DNA of 64,000 nt from assembly GCA_022605955.1 (NCBI GenBank), contig JAKCOZ010000032.1, positions 6,076,001 to 6,140,000 of the forward strand, given 5' to 3'. The position numbers and the translations under genes were made by a program. Below the pieces are notes generated by a model. The model was not told the DNA's origin and ran no database searches. It saw nothing but the letters and a program-made list of their open reading frames with translations. The stretch is from Rallus limicola (lineage: Eukaryota; Chordata; Aves; Gruiformes; Rallidae). Positions 50,101 to 62,100 of the stretch are shown one piece after another; position 1 is the first letter of the stretch; each line of letters opens with the position of its first letter.

Positions 50101-53100
50101 GCAGTAGTTTTTGGTGAGAGTAAAGTGCTTGTTTGCTGTGAAGAAAAGCAAATTGATTATTTCTTTGAACTGTAAATCGGGGGTTTTTTTGGTGTTGCTT
50201 CACTTGCCACTGTGCATAGGACTAGTGGCTTAGGGTTTTAGGGTTTGAACCATCTGTTTTTATGTTAAAAGTTACTTTGTGATACTGTTGTGTACTCAGG
50301 ATGAACAGAATTTTAAAAGTTTGTATCTAACAGTAGAGCATTTGGATAGAGGTTTGTGTGTAACAATAGAGAGTTTGAATAGAGGTGTGTTTATACAGAG
50401 AGTAAAGTGTTTAGAAGTCTGTGCACCACTCTTGCTCTGGTGGGGTTGTGTGTTGTTTGGTGGGAACCTTTGGTACCTGACAAGTAATGCTTTCTAGCAA
50501 AAGATGTATTTTGGTTAAAAGGATAGCTTAGTGTCATGTTGTCATGACAAGTGCTAAGTATGTGTTCACTGTTGGCAGAAAACTGGTGGTCTGTACTTGA
50601 ACCTCCATTGTTCCTCAAGATAGTGGAACTCTACAAGGATGTTGTAGTCCATCTCTTGAAGTTGTGCAAGATTGGCATTCCGACTTCTGAAAGAAGAATA
50701 CTTACCAACTTCCTACACACAGCTTTCAGAGTTCTGGAGATCCTGCACAGAGTATGTTCTTGTAATTTTTAACCAGATGCTTAACTGTTTGTTTCCATCA
50801 GCATGCCAGGGCCTCACCGCCCTCACAGGGAAGAATTTCTTCCTAATGCCTAATTTAAATCTCCCTTCCTTCAGCTTAAAGCTGTTACCCCTTGACCTGT
50901 CACTGGCATGCCGTTGTAAAGAGTCACTCTCCAGCTTCCCTGCAGCCCCTTTGGGTACAAGCGGACCGCCGCACCGCAGGGCTGCCTGTTCTCCAGGCTG
51001 ACCCAACTCTCTCAGCATGTCCTCACAGGAGAGGTGCTCCAGCCCTCCAGTCACCTCTGTGGCTTCCTCTGGGCTTGCTTACATCTCAGGGCCCCCAGAG
51101 CTTGATGCAGTACTGCAGGTGGGATCTCCTGAGAGTGGAGTAGAGGAAGAGAATTGCCTCCCTTGACCTACTGGTCATGCTTCTTTTGATGCAGCCCAGG
51201 CTCTGTTTGGTTTTCTGGGCTGCAAGTACACGTTGCCAAGTCACGTCGAGCTCTTCATCAGCCAACGCCCCCCAAGCCCTTCTCCTTAGGGCTGCTCTCA
51301 CTCCATTCTCTGCCCAGCTTGTGTTTGTGCTTGGGATGGCCCTGATCCATGTGCAGGACCTCGCACTTGGCCCTGTTGAACTCCATAAGGCTTGCACAGA
51401 CTCACCTCTCAAGCCTGTTAATGTCCCTCTGGATGTCCTTTGGAAAACTGTTACACAAAGTGCTAATAAAAAAAATAATTAAATATGTAGGTGCCCTGCT
51501 GCCCAACTATTTACACTGGTGTGGTCTTAATAATTACTGGTGTGGACCAAAGAAGGAGGGGAAAGATGGAGAGACATATCTGAGGCATTTCATGGGATTA
51601 GTATCTGATGAAAGTAGGCTTAGATTATGTATTTCATAAAGACAGAAGTGTGGGTCTTGCTGTTCTGGCAGGTAATGGTGTTTAATGGTCCTTGGGGAAA
51701 GAAGTGTGTGTTAGAAAAGTTGTGGGTGCTTCTGGGTTAAAATTATACTACAGAGATAAGCCTTTATGTGAACCTATTTTCCCATGTCTCTCTTCTCCTA
51801 AGCTTAATGTATTTAATTAGAAACTGTTCCTCTGGTCACGGGTAACAGAGTATTTGTCCTGTAACAAACAACAGAGTTCTTCAATCACAGTTCTTAAATT
51901 TGTGCAAATATCAGAAGAAATACTTGTTCTGTTGCATAGATGAAGATGTATATTCATGGTTCTCCCTGTGAGACTGTGTGGTGTTTCAGAGTGACAGCAC
52001 TGTATCATGCAATACTGTATGCTCAGTTAATCTTACTCTTCTTTGCATTTTGGGTGGGATTCTGAGTAATCCATGTACCCATGTCTTTAGCATTGTATTT
52101 TGCATTCCTGTATACACTATTGTTTTTCTAGATTTTTTTGAGTGGGTGGGTATCTATGGCTGATGCATAAAATTCTTAAAAAACATAGAACATGCCCTTC
52201 TGAAAACTACTTTACAAAGTGCTGATAAATTTCACTTTTGTAGGTAAATGAAAGAGGACAAGTTATACAGTATGACAGATTTTACATTCATGAGATACAA
52301 GACTTGATAGATATCAGAAATGACTATGTCAACTGGGTCCAGCAGCAGGCATATGGAATGGTAAGTTGGGTAGGGTTTTGGTTTGGTTCTCCTCCCCACC
52401 CCCCATGTTTTGGTTGGTTCTTTAGAAACCTGTAGATTCTCTAAATATGTGCATAAACCTGTAGATTCTCTAAATATGTGCATAAGAATACCTTCACAGA
52501 TCCCTGATGCTCAACAGACTCATCTTCTGTCAGGTACTAGCTAAGGAAGAGTTGTAAATTAGGTGTGCTGCTTCTGGAGTATCATTTTTTGGACAGATAC
52601 TGTTCAACATATTAATCCATTGATAAAATGTGACTGAGGATGCTGTCACTCAAGGAAAAAATTGTCAAAAATGTTAGGAGAAATCCTATTTCATGGTAGG
52701 AAAGACATCCAGAATAACCTGGATTGCTCCATAAGGTAAGCTCAGTCAATGAGAACATCAAAGCTGTCTTGGAAAACCAAGTTTAGAAGCATAATAAGGA
52801 GTTCCAGGGGGCAGATAACTAACATAGTTTTCTACTTTGAGTGTAGGAACAGAGATAATTAACTCCTGGATCTGTAAACAGGAGTGGTACGTGGGAGTAA
52901 ATTGACTGTGCAGAGAATTAGTGACTTGGGCAGGATTTTGCTTTGGAAGGATACTGAGTAAGTGAACATGCTTTCTCTAGCCACCTCAGTTTAAATCTTT
53001 TTGCAGTGCTACCTAGAAGGTCCCAGACATGGGAGACCTACTTTTGCTGTATTTTATGAAGGCAAAGGAGGTGATCATGCCTACCAAAGAATTAAAATAT

Positions 53101-56100
53101 CAATGTAAAGTAAGAGGAGCAAGGAGATTGGGGAGTGTAAAGAAATGGGTCTGTATGGGCAGTTGTGACAGACCTTTCCAGGCAAGGTTGTCTGAAAAAA
53201 CAGCTGGTATGTGATGTAGGCTGGTACAGCAGCCAGGAGGGGTGGTGTACTGAATGAGGTGTAGAACCTAGGGGTAAGTACTGCAGGGCTGTGGAATTAG
53301 ACAGGCTGTGTACTTGGAACAGAGAAGGGCAGGCTGGTGAAGGGTACAGAAGTGGTGGAATTTAAAATATTTAAAACCTTTGCAACTGTACTTTACATGG
53401 ATTTAAACAAACCCGAATTTTATGTGTCATGGTCAGAGAAGAAAATATACTGAATATGGGAAAAGAAGAGCTGGAAAATGGCTTTGTAATCAAAGTCTGT
53501 TTCTTAATTAAATGCTTGACATTACTGGGAAAATACTAGATGCTGAACTTCCCTTTAATCATCATTATTTTGTCATGCATTTGTGCAATTCTAAGTTCAG
53601 CAGAAGAAGTTATGTTGGTAAAAGTTGTTACAGGAGTGAAAGAAATTGAGTGGCCTCATGCCCCCAGTCTCCCAGGTTCTTTAAAAATAAGAAGCCCTAC
53701 TTGGCTACTGAACTGGGAATCACCAAGATTTCTTTTGCTAGTGTAAATTTTATTGTCATAACTCGAGGCAAAACTGTTTGCTTAATTAAAACATGGAAGG
53801 GAAAATACAGAAGGAGAATCTCAGAAGTATTCAGGGTATTCTCAGGGAGAAACTCAGAAGGAAAAAACATCCTTTCAGCAACAGAAAAAGGAGTGGGGAA
53901 AACCTGAAGGTACTAAATAATGAACTGTTGATCTGAAGAGGTGTTCTTGAGGTACAGCTTAAAGGCACTGAGAAGAAACATTTGAATCAGGAATATAAAC
54001 AATGGCCTGTACACTAGGAATATGAAATTGCATATGTCCCTCTGTAGCAAATGGGGTACTCAAATCTGATGTCTCCTGTAGGAATTAGAAATAGAAAGCA
54101 AAGTATTCTGGCCATCACTTTGTGAGCTGTGGATGTCTACATCTAAAACATACTAGTTTGTCCTTCCCTTTTATTCTTTCTCTGTTTTCTTCCTGCTGGG
54201 TGGAAACGACCTTAGCTTTAGTGCAGGGTAAGGAGGGTAACGTGGCACCAGGTGGTAAACTTTGCTTTCCTAGCACAGTTGATGTAGCTTGTGGAAGGCT
54301 CCACACAGGCCTAGATGTATGTGTTGGTCTGCCTCAGATTTCAAGAGTCAGTTCTCTTGCATCTGATCACAGACCGAAACGCTTCACAAGACTTCAGTAT
54401 AAAGTGGTTGGAGTTTTGTTGTATTTTTAAACTTACTACATCTGTTTTGCATTTAATTTGACATGGTGCAGTCATTTGAGAGTGAAAATACAGTAAAAAC
54501 AAATGTCATTTATTAGTGTATGGAAGTGAACACTTAAAAATGTTTCATTTTTTACATCCAAGAAAATGTGATAGCTGAATGGTCCTTTTTTAAAAGATTG
54601 GTGTATAGGGTGTTGAACAGCATGGGGGTATGTGTAAGGTTAATAAGAATCCTTATGGTTGGTACATATTTCTCTGTAAGCATTCTTTTTTGGGGGGGGA
54701 AGTTGTTGATAAATATTTTTAATTCTACATCAGAGATGAGTAATTAATGCAGACACTAATGCTGCTTTTTCATCTTAATTATTGCCACCTTTGTGCAAAT
54801 GCTGTCATAGGATGTCAACCATGGATTAACTGAGGTAAGATTGGTTGCAATCTGATTCCTTTTGCAGAATATGAGGAAATCAGAAATATGAGTGTCAAGG
54901 ATTGTCTGATGTGTTCTGTTGGGAGTATAGCTTTAAGTTAGCCTGGCTGTAATCTGAAAAGCCTTTTGTGGGGCAGAAATATGCAATTCTTTGTATTGCA
55001 AATTCTGAGCAGCTTTTGAAAACAAGGACTACTTTGATATCACCAGCTGTAATAAGTTCTGAAGTTAAAATGTTCTAAGTGAGAGTGGTGGTTGTGTTTT
55101 GTTTTGTGGTTTTGCTTGTGGTTTTGGGTTGGGTTTTTTTTTCCCCTGAAGTACTAAACAATTGGAAATTTAATTTTCCTGAGGTGTTTTGATCCTGCAT
55201 TGACAATGAGTAAAGATACCTGTCTGTTTCCAGTAAAATAGATGTATCAAGTACTGTTGCAGTGGCTTCTTTAACATGGTTGTGGTTTTGAAGTAAGCAG
55301 GCTATGACACAGTTCTTTTCATTCTAGTTAACAGATATTCCTGTTACAATTTGCACATACCCCTTTGTATTTGATGCCCAGGCAAAGACAACTCTCCTAC
55401 AAACAGATGCAGTCATACAGATGCAGGTAAGAGTCTCAGTTTTTAATGTTATGAATTCTATTTTATTTTTTAGTTGGGGGTGTTGGAGGATTGCTGTTGG
55501 TGTTGGGGTATTTGGTTGGTTGGTTTTCTTAAACTCTGTGTAATCCCCTCTCTGCAAGAATGAAGGATCTAGTTTTAGTCTTGCAATATGTATGTATGTA
55601 TGACAGAAGCTGTGGCTTCATAGGTTTGGGATCTCTACTGAAATTAGATCAATGATTGCATACATTTCTAAGGAACTTCTTTCCCTTTTGTTAATGGGGT
55701 GGCATTTCTGAAGTGTTAACAACCCATAGTTTAGGTGTACAACCAACTAACAAAAAAAAACATACCAAATGCCACCCCTAACCAAAACCAACCCCACCTC
55801 CCCAGTGAGCAGACTTGGAATGATTTATGTGTAGAGCCTGGAAGTCAGTCTATAGAGGCAGGAGCCAGTTACAGTTGCTTTTGATTTCTTAGTGTGGTGG
55901 GACTTAAGGGCTAGTGCTGTTCCTAGGCTTGGTAGTATCAGAGAGGTGACACCTTGGCACCACATGAATATCTATAGTGTGCTAATTTCTTGTTTCATCT
56001 GTCATATCACCTTCAACAGGCTGCTAAACTCTGAAGTCTGATCAGTGTCTGCCAGGCACTAGAAACAAAACTCACCTTGAAAGTTTAGCTTCTACTTGGG

Positions 56101-59100
56101 CTAGTGGGGTGGGTTTGCTGACCTTGCAGTTTGCAGTGTGTTTTGGCTCTTTTGCTGTTAAATGCAATTAAGTGTTACTATTAATTTATTCACTTCTGTT
56201 TTAACAGCTTTCCTAGAAATTAGATGCTCAGTACAAACAGATGTGTATCTGGACCCATATCTCTTGTATAGAGGCTGATACTCTAGACCACCCTTAAGTA
56301 ATTAAGAGGATCTTAAATGCATTCTCTATGTAGAACTGAAACTAGTGTGGTGTGATGAGCTACACTTCTCTTTTTTTAATGCACACAATCCATACCTGTT
56401 CAGTTGCTGTAAGGATATAATAAATAATATTCCTAAAACATGAGGGGAGGGTATTGAAAAAGTAAAAGCAGTAAGAGCATCAGCCTACCCTCCCATGTTT
56501 AGAATGTTTAACATAATAAAGGTTATTGTTCTGTGTCTGAAATTAAATGGAAGAGATACGTCATGGGCTCATTTAGAAAAACACCAGCTTGCTTTTGTAG
56601 TTCATAACAAGTACAGTTTCTTACACCTTTAAAAGGTATATATGCAGTCAATTCAGGGAAATGTTCACATTGAATGCTTTAGTTTAGAGTATAAGACAGT
56701 ATTAACCCATCAAACTTTGAAGAGTTGTGTGCCATATTCAGAACATTTGCAACAGTAGGTTGGTTTTGAACAGTTGGAACACAAAAAGTATAATAAAAAT
56801 GGAATAGTTGAAGAAATTGCTTTTCATTCTGTGAATGAGTTTGTAATGGGTGTTTTCATGCCAGATTTATACTAATCTGCACTTCACCTGATGAAGAGTA
56901 TTTTTTTTGCTTCATTTAGTTATCCAAAGTATCTTGAGTGGAATGCCAAAAACTGTATTCTAAGACTTCCCTGAACATGAGCATTGATGAGGCTGCTGGA
57001 TAAAGGAAAAATTGTTCCTGAAATTAACTGTTCCCTGAGATAAAAGGAATGTGAAGAGAATTTGGGTGAATTCAGTGGCTCTCATAATAGCTTTTCCCAT
57101 TCATGTCTTCTGTGCTTTCTAAGACAAGACTGATGGACATTTAATGTTGACAGGAATCTTACGTTACCTGCTGACGCTTTAACTTTGTGGGGTTTGGGTT
57201 TTTTTTTTCCAGATGGCTGTTGATCAGGCTCACAGGCAGAATTTCTCTTCCCTCTTTCTGCCTGTATTTGAATCTGTCAACCCATGCCTGATACTAATGG
57301 TGCGGAGAGACAATATTGTAGGAGATGCAGTGGAAGTCCTAAGGAAAACAAAGAACGTAGACTACAAGAAGCCGCTCAAGGTATTGTCAGATCATACTGC
57401 CCAATACTTGCCCGTTTGGCTGCCAGGCGAAGTGGTTTTAATGTGGTGCTGACTGGATTGTGTGGTTCCAGGTTATTTTTGTAGGGGAAGAAGCTGTTGA
57501 TGCTGGAGGTGTTCGCAAAGAATTCTTTTTGCTCATCATGAGGGAGTTGCTGGATCCCAAATACGGAATGTTCCGGTACTACGAAGAGTCCAGGCTGATC
57601 TGGTTCTCTGATAAGGTAGGGCACAATCTGTAGCCATTAGTTTTCTTTTTAACTTGCAATATTAATATTGATAATGTACAAATGGGGTATTTTATAAGTA
57701 GTTTTATTTCAAGAGGAGCAGCTGAAATAAGTTTTCTCAAAACTTTGTAATTTTTTGTCATTGTTAGATCAAAACTTGCCCCTTTTGTTTTCCCCTCCAT
57801 TCTCACTTTCTCCTCACTGGCTGTCCCCAGCCCAGACAAGTTCAGTAGGTGGAAGTGCCAGCCAGAGTAAACTTAATTTGCAAGAGCAGCATCAAGAAAT
57901 AGTACTTCACTTGAAAGTATGACCTTTCTCTTTCTGAAAAAAAAAACCACTGACTAGGGTGGCTGTCACAAACATCTGAATGTTAACATGTCCACAGTTG
58001 TGCTTTACACTGTGACTATTAACTCCAAGGGGGTCAGTAGTGAGCTCCTCACTTCTCCTCCTAAAAATAGGAGGTGTTTAAAAGTTGACATAGATTTAAG
58101 CACTGCGTAGTGCAATAGTAAGTCACTGCCACAAGCAGAATCTTATTGCAGTACTTTCATCAGTATGAATCACTGTAACACAACATATGTTGCCTCTCAG
58201 CTTTTTATTTTAAGTAGAAAGAGTTCTATTTCCTTGCATTTCAGTCTCTGTCTCTCAGCTCATTGAAACTTTATACTGATTTCCTCAGTACTTATGGATA
58301 CATGGATATTTAAAGAAAATATATGTGAAACTCACTCATTATACTGCACTGTACACTTTTTTTTCTGGACTTTTCAGGATTAAATTAACTTCATTATTTT
58401 AAAACATTTTGTCTGTTTTCTGTTCTTAGACCTTTGAAGACAGTGACTTGTTTCATTTGATTGGTGTTGTCTGTGGGCTAGCAATATATAATTTTACTAT
58501 TGTAGACCTTCATTTCCCTTTGGCTTTGTACAAAAAGCTATTGAATAAGAAACCATCCCTGGATGACTTAAAAGAGTTGATGCCAGATGTTGGCAGGTAA
58601 GCAAGAAAGAAAAATGACTGTTTCTGGGAATTAGTTTTTTAATTCAACATTTCCCTTTAAGAACATAAAGAAAATGTGTTGTTTTCACAGGAGCAGCTCA
58701 GAGTAACTTGCAGCCATTGTGTCATTTGAGAAAGGATACATGCAATTGTTAATCACCTGCTTCTAAATGCTTGGTTTCAGCACCTCTGTTTTCTGTTGCT
58801 GTTATTCTACAAGAGCTTTAGGGGAAAATAATACTTGGCATTCAAAACCTTTGAGTTTTAGCCATTAATTTTATTAGCTTAAGTAGGAACATGGTTTTAG
58901 TTCTGAACAGCTTACCTAGTCCATCAAGGAAACGTTTTTGCTGCTTCAAAAGCAAATACATGCTAAATATCTGCCTTGAGTAGGGTTTTTGGTAACACAA
59001 ACAGGCAGAAGGTTCAAACAAGCAGAAGCAGATGTTTAATTGCCTCAGTGTTCTGAATGCTGAAGTTTTCATAGATTCAAGGGGAAATCAACAAGCTACC

Positions 59101-62100
59101 AAGTGCTCCCAGCTTCTGATTTGGGAATCCCTTAGCTGAATGAAGATTGGGGTATGAATTTTCTCACTTTGGATGTGAAGATAATGGAAAGGCAATAACA
59201 CTGCCAGTAATAGCAAAACAATTGCTTCAGATTTCTTAACACCACACAGGGTGCAAGTCAACAAGCTCATAAATGAAATAACAGTAGAAAGGTTTTCTTT
59301 TTTTTTTTTAAGCTTGCATTATCAAAGCATAAAGAATACTTCAGGAAAATAAGTTCATCTTTCTTTCCACTGGTACAAGTACTTTGTAACTTATTTTGCA
59401 GGGGAATGCAACATTTGCTGGACTATCCAGAGGATGACATAGAAGATGCATTTTGTCTTAATTTTACTGTAAGTTTTATCCAGTTAAATATTTCTTACCA
59501 ACCCCATGCCACCTTTTATAAATGCCTCTGAGGGAATGTTTGAGCAAAAGCATCAGCTGCTGATTCTGTGAATTTTAGTATCTGTGTCTGCTGTTCCTGT
59601 TGCTTTGGTTAAGGGGGGAGGGGACTACTCCTCTACGCAGTCAGTAAGTTCTCTGCTATCTTTGTTTGTTTTAAATAGATCACTGTGGAAAATTTTGGCA
59701 CAACAGAAATTAAAGAGCTTGTTCCTAATGGTGCTGACATTCCCGTAGTCAAACAAAACAGGTGAGTTTTATGGGTTATAGGGTAGTCCAGTGCTGTTAT
59801 CTGCCTTTTGGAATGTAACTGGGCTGCTGTAAATAGCCTTCACCAAAGTGTGAAGGGGCAATGTTGGGGGCAAAACTGGTTGTTTTCCAGCTGTTCTCAC
59901 CTGTATTGCTAAAACAGCTATTGTATTTAAGGGTTTTCCAGCTGTGGAGATGCTGTCTAATTTACTCAGTGTGTAATGCTGCTTCTTCACTTTGAATTTA
60001 GAAGTATTTTGAAGTGATTTGCAGCCTGTTTTCACCCCATGGCCTTCATTTGTAAGGTTACAAATGGTGGTGGTTCTGCAGGAAGTCATATGCAGTTGGA
60101 ATTCAGTAATGATAAAAACTTGAACCTGGGTGCCATTATCTGGCCAGTTCTTATGTATGGAATACTATTCCAGAGAAGTCTTCCCTTTGTAGAGCAGGCT
60201 AAGTGTAATGCTATCTTGTGTTAATGTTGGAAGGGGGTGTGAGGGGTGGGTTTTTTTCCTTTGGTCAAGGATTCTGTTTATACAAGCATCCTCTCCCCCC
60301 ACTTTGTGCCCTTGCTGCTCCTGGAGGATAGGTAGAATGTATCTGGTGGTGCTTTTGTCCTTTTTTAGCAGAATACTGCCCTTAACCCTCTCTCTCTCTC
60401 TGTCCGTTCCTCTTGCATTCTTGTCTGTTCTTTAATTGTTAAGAATTCTCTGCACTTTGACTTCTCCCAGAGTGAAGGGAGAGTCGAACAGGAAATGCAC
60501 CTGTGCTGTGCATGGTAGGAACGAGGGGTGTTCCGAGGGGACACGTGGTTTGGGTAGCATTTTCTGTAACTAGCTATGTCTGTTGTAGAGGGAAGAGACA
60601 GGATAGAAGGTTCATAAACTCACACATAACCACATGCAGTCACAGTACCTCCCACAATGAAGAGACTTTTACTCTCCTGACTTATCCCACCTTAACAACT
60701 GCAATCACCACGTATACCTGTCATACTTTTTTTTTTTAAAAAAAAAATCCATGGCTCATAGCTGAGGATTTGTGATACTTTATCTTAAACACGGTGGCTT
60801 TGGGGTTCTGGGGAGGTGGTTTGGTGTTCTGCCACAAAGTGGCAGTAAAACTGGAGTGGAATTATGAGAAGAGTTTCAGGCTGCTCATGGAATGTATACT
60901 GCACTGTCATCATCGGTTCTCTTGCAGCAATGGAGAATTCCTGTTTCTCAAGATCCCATGCTCCTCTGATTCAGTTAAAAATATTAACATAGATTATATT
61001 AATTTTAAGGAGTTTATTGCTCTGAATTTTGTCTGGAGCAGCCTTTCCTTCTGATGTTAGTCTTGTGGAAGTTACTTGCATCTCTGTTAATCACATAGTG
61101 TGTGTAAAATGGGTACCAGATTGACTGCTGGAGGAGGAGGAATGTGGTCTGCTACTTCGCTCATCTCGGGTGTTTTCAGTTCAGCACCTTTAATAAATGT
61201 GTTGTCAGGAGTCTTCAGATGATTCTTCAAGTTATTGGTGATGTTATTCAAATACAGTGGGTTTCCACAGAGGAAGTATGTTGGTAGTATTAACTAGGAT
61301 TGACTGAAATGGTGATTTAAAACAAACCAACTAATAGTGGTAAATACCATATCCCATCAAGGAATTTCAGTTCTCTCCTGTAGTGCTGTGAAAGATGTTT
61401 CCACCAAGATGACAACAGATCACAAGCAGTCTGTTTTTCAGTATCCTAGCCCCATTGCACTCACCTTTCTGCTGTACAGGGCTCGAATGTCTGCTTGAGG
61501 TTGATTTGCATTTTCAGACTACTGTAATCTTTTTAATTAAAAAATAACCCCAGCAGATTTGACCGGCTGGTTCCAGGACACTGCATGTAATTCAAGCCTT
61601 TACCCTTGCACTGTTTGGTCCAGTTCACTGCAACACATGCAAACAAATGTTTGTAGTGCCTGAAGTAACGCTGTGTGTTGCTGTTAAACACTGCAGACTC
61701 TTGGGCAATGTGGAGGGGAAATACATATGTGCTGCATACTCCCTGAGGTTATGTTCACCGTGGTTTTATCACAGAGCAGAGAGTGCATTAGGATCCATTT
61801 TAACTGTCACTGCTGTGTTCCACGCTGAAATGGCTCCTGTTGTATTGAGAGAAGAGTGACATGCTTCCTTGATTTGATTTTTTTCCTTCTCAACATAATT
61901 CTCTTTCGTTTTTGTACAGGCAGGATTTTGTAGATGCATACGTGGATTACATCTTCAATAAATCTGTGGCTTCCTTATTCAGTGCATTCCATGCTGGCTT
62001 CCACAAAGTGTGTGGAGGGAAAGTTCTTCAGCTCTTCCAGCCCAGCGAGTTGCAGGCAATGGTGATTGGGAACACAAATTATGATTGGAAAGAATTGGAG

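Noticed and set aside
51086..51412. 108-codon minus-strand open frame
   Set aside because: Not a host gene. It is the decayed end of CR1 ORF2 and is annotated as part of that element.
52580..52700. Faint similarity to the CR1 reverse-transcriptase region (TGTTCAACATATTAATCCAT)
   Set aside because: Only a few codons agree with the usual LFNIFINDLD motif, and the frame is lost immediately. Too weak to annotate by eye.
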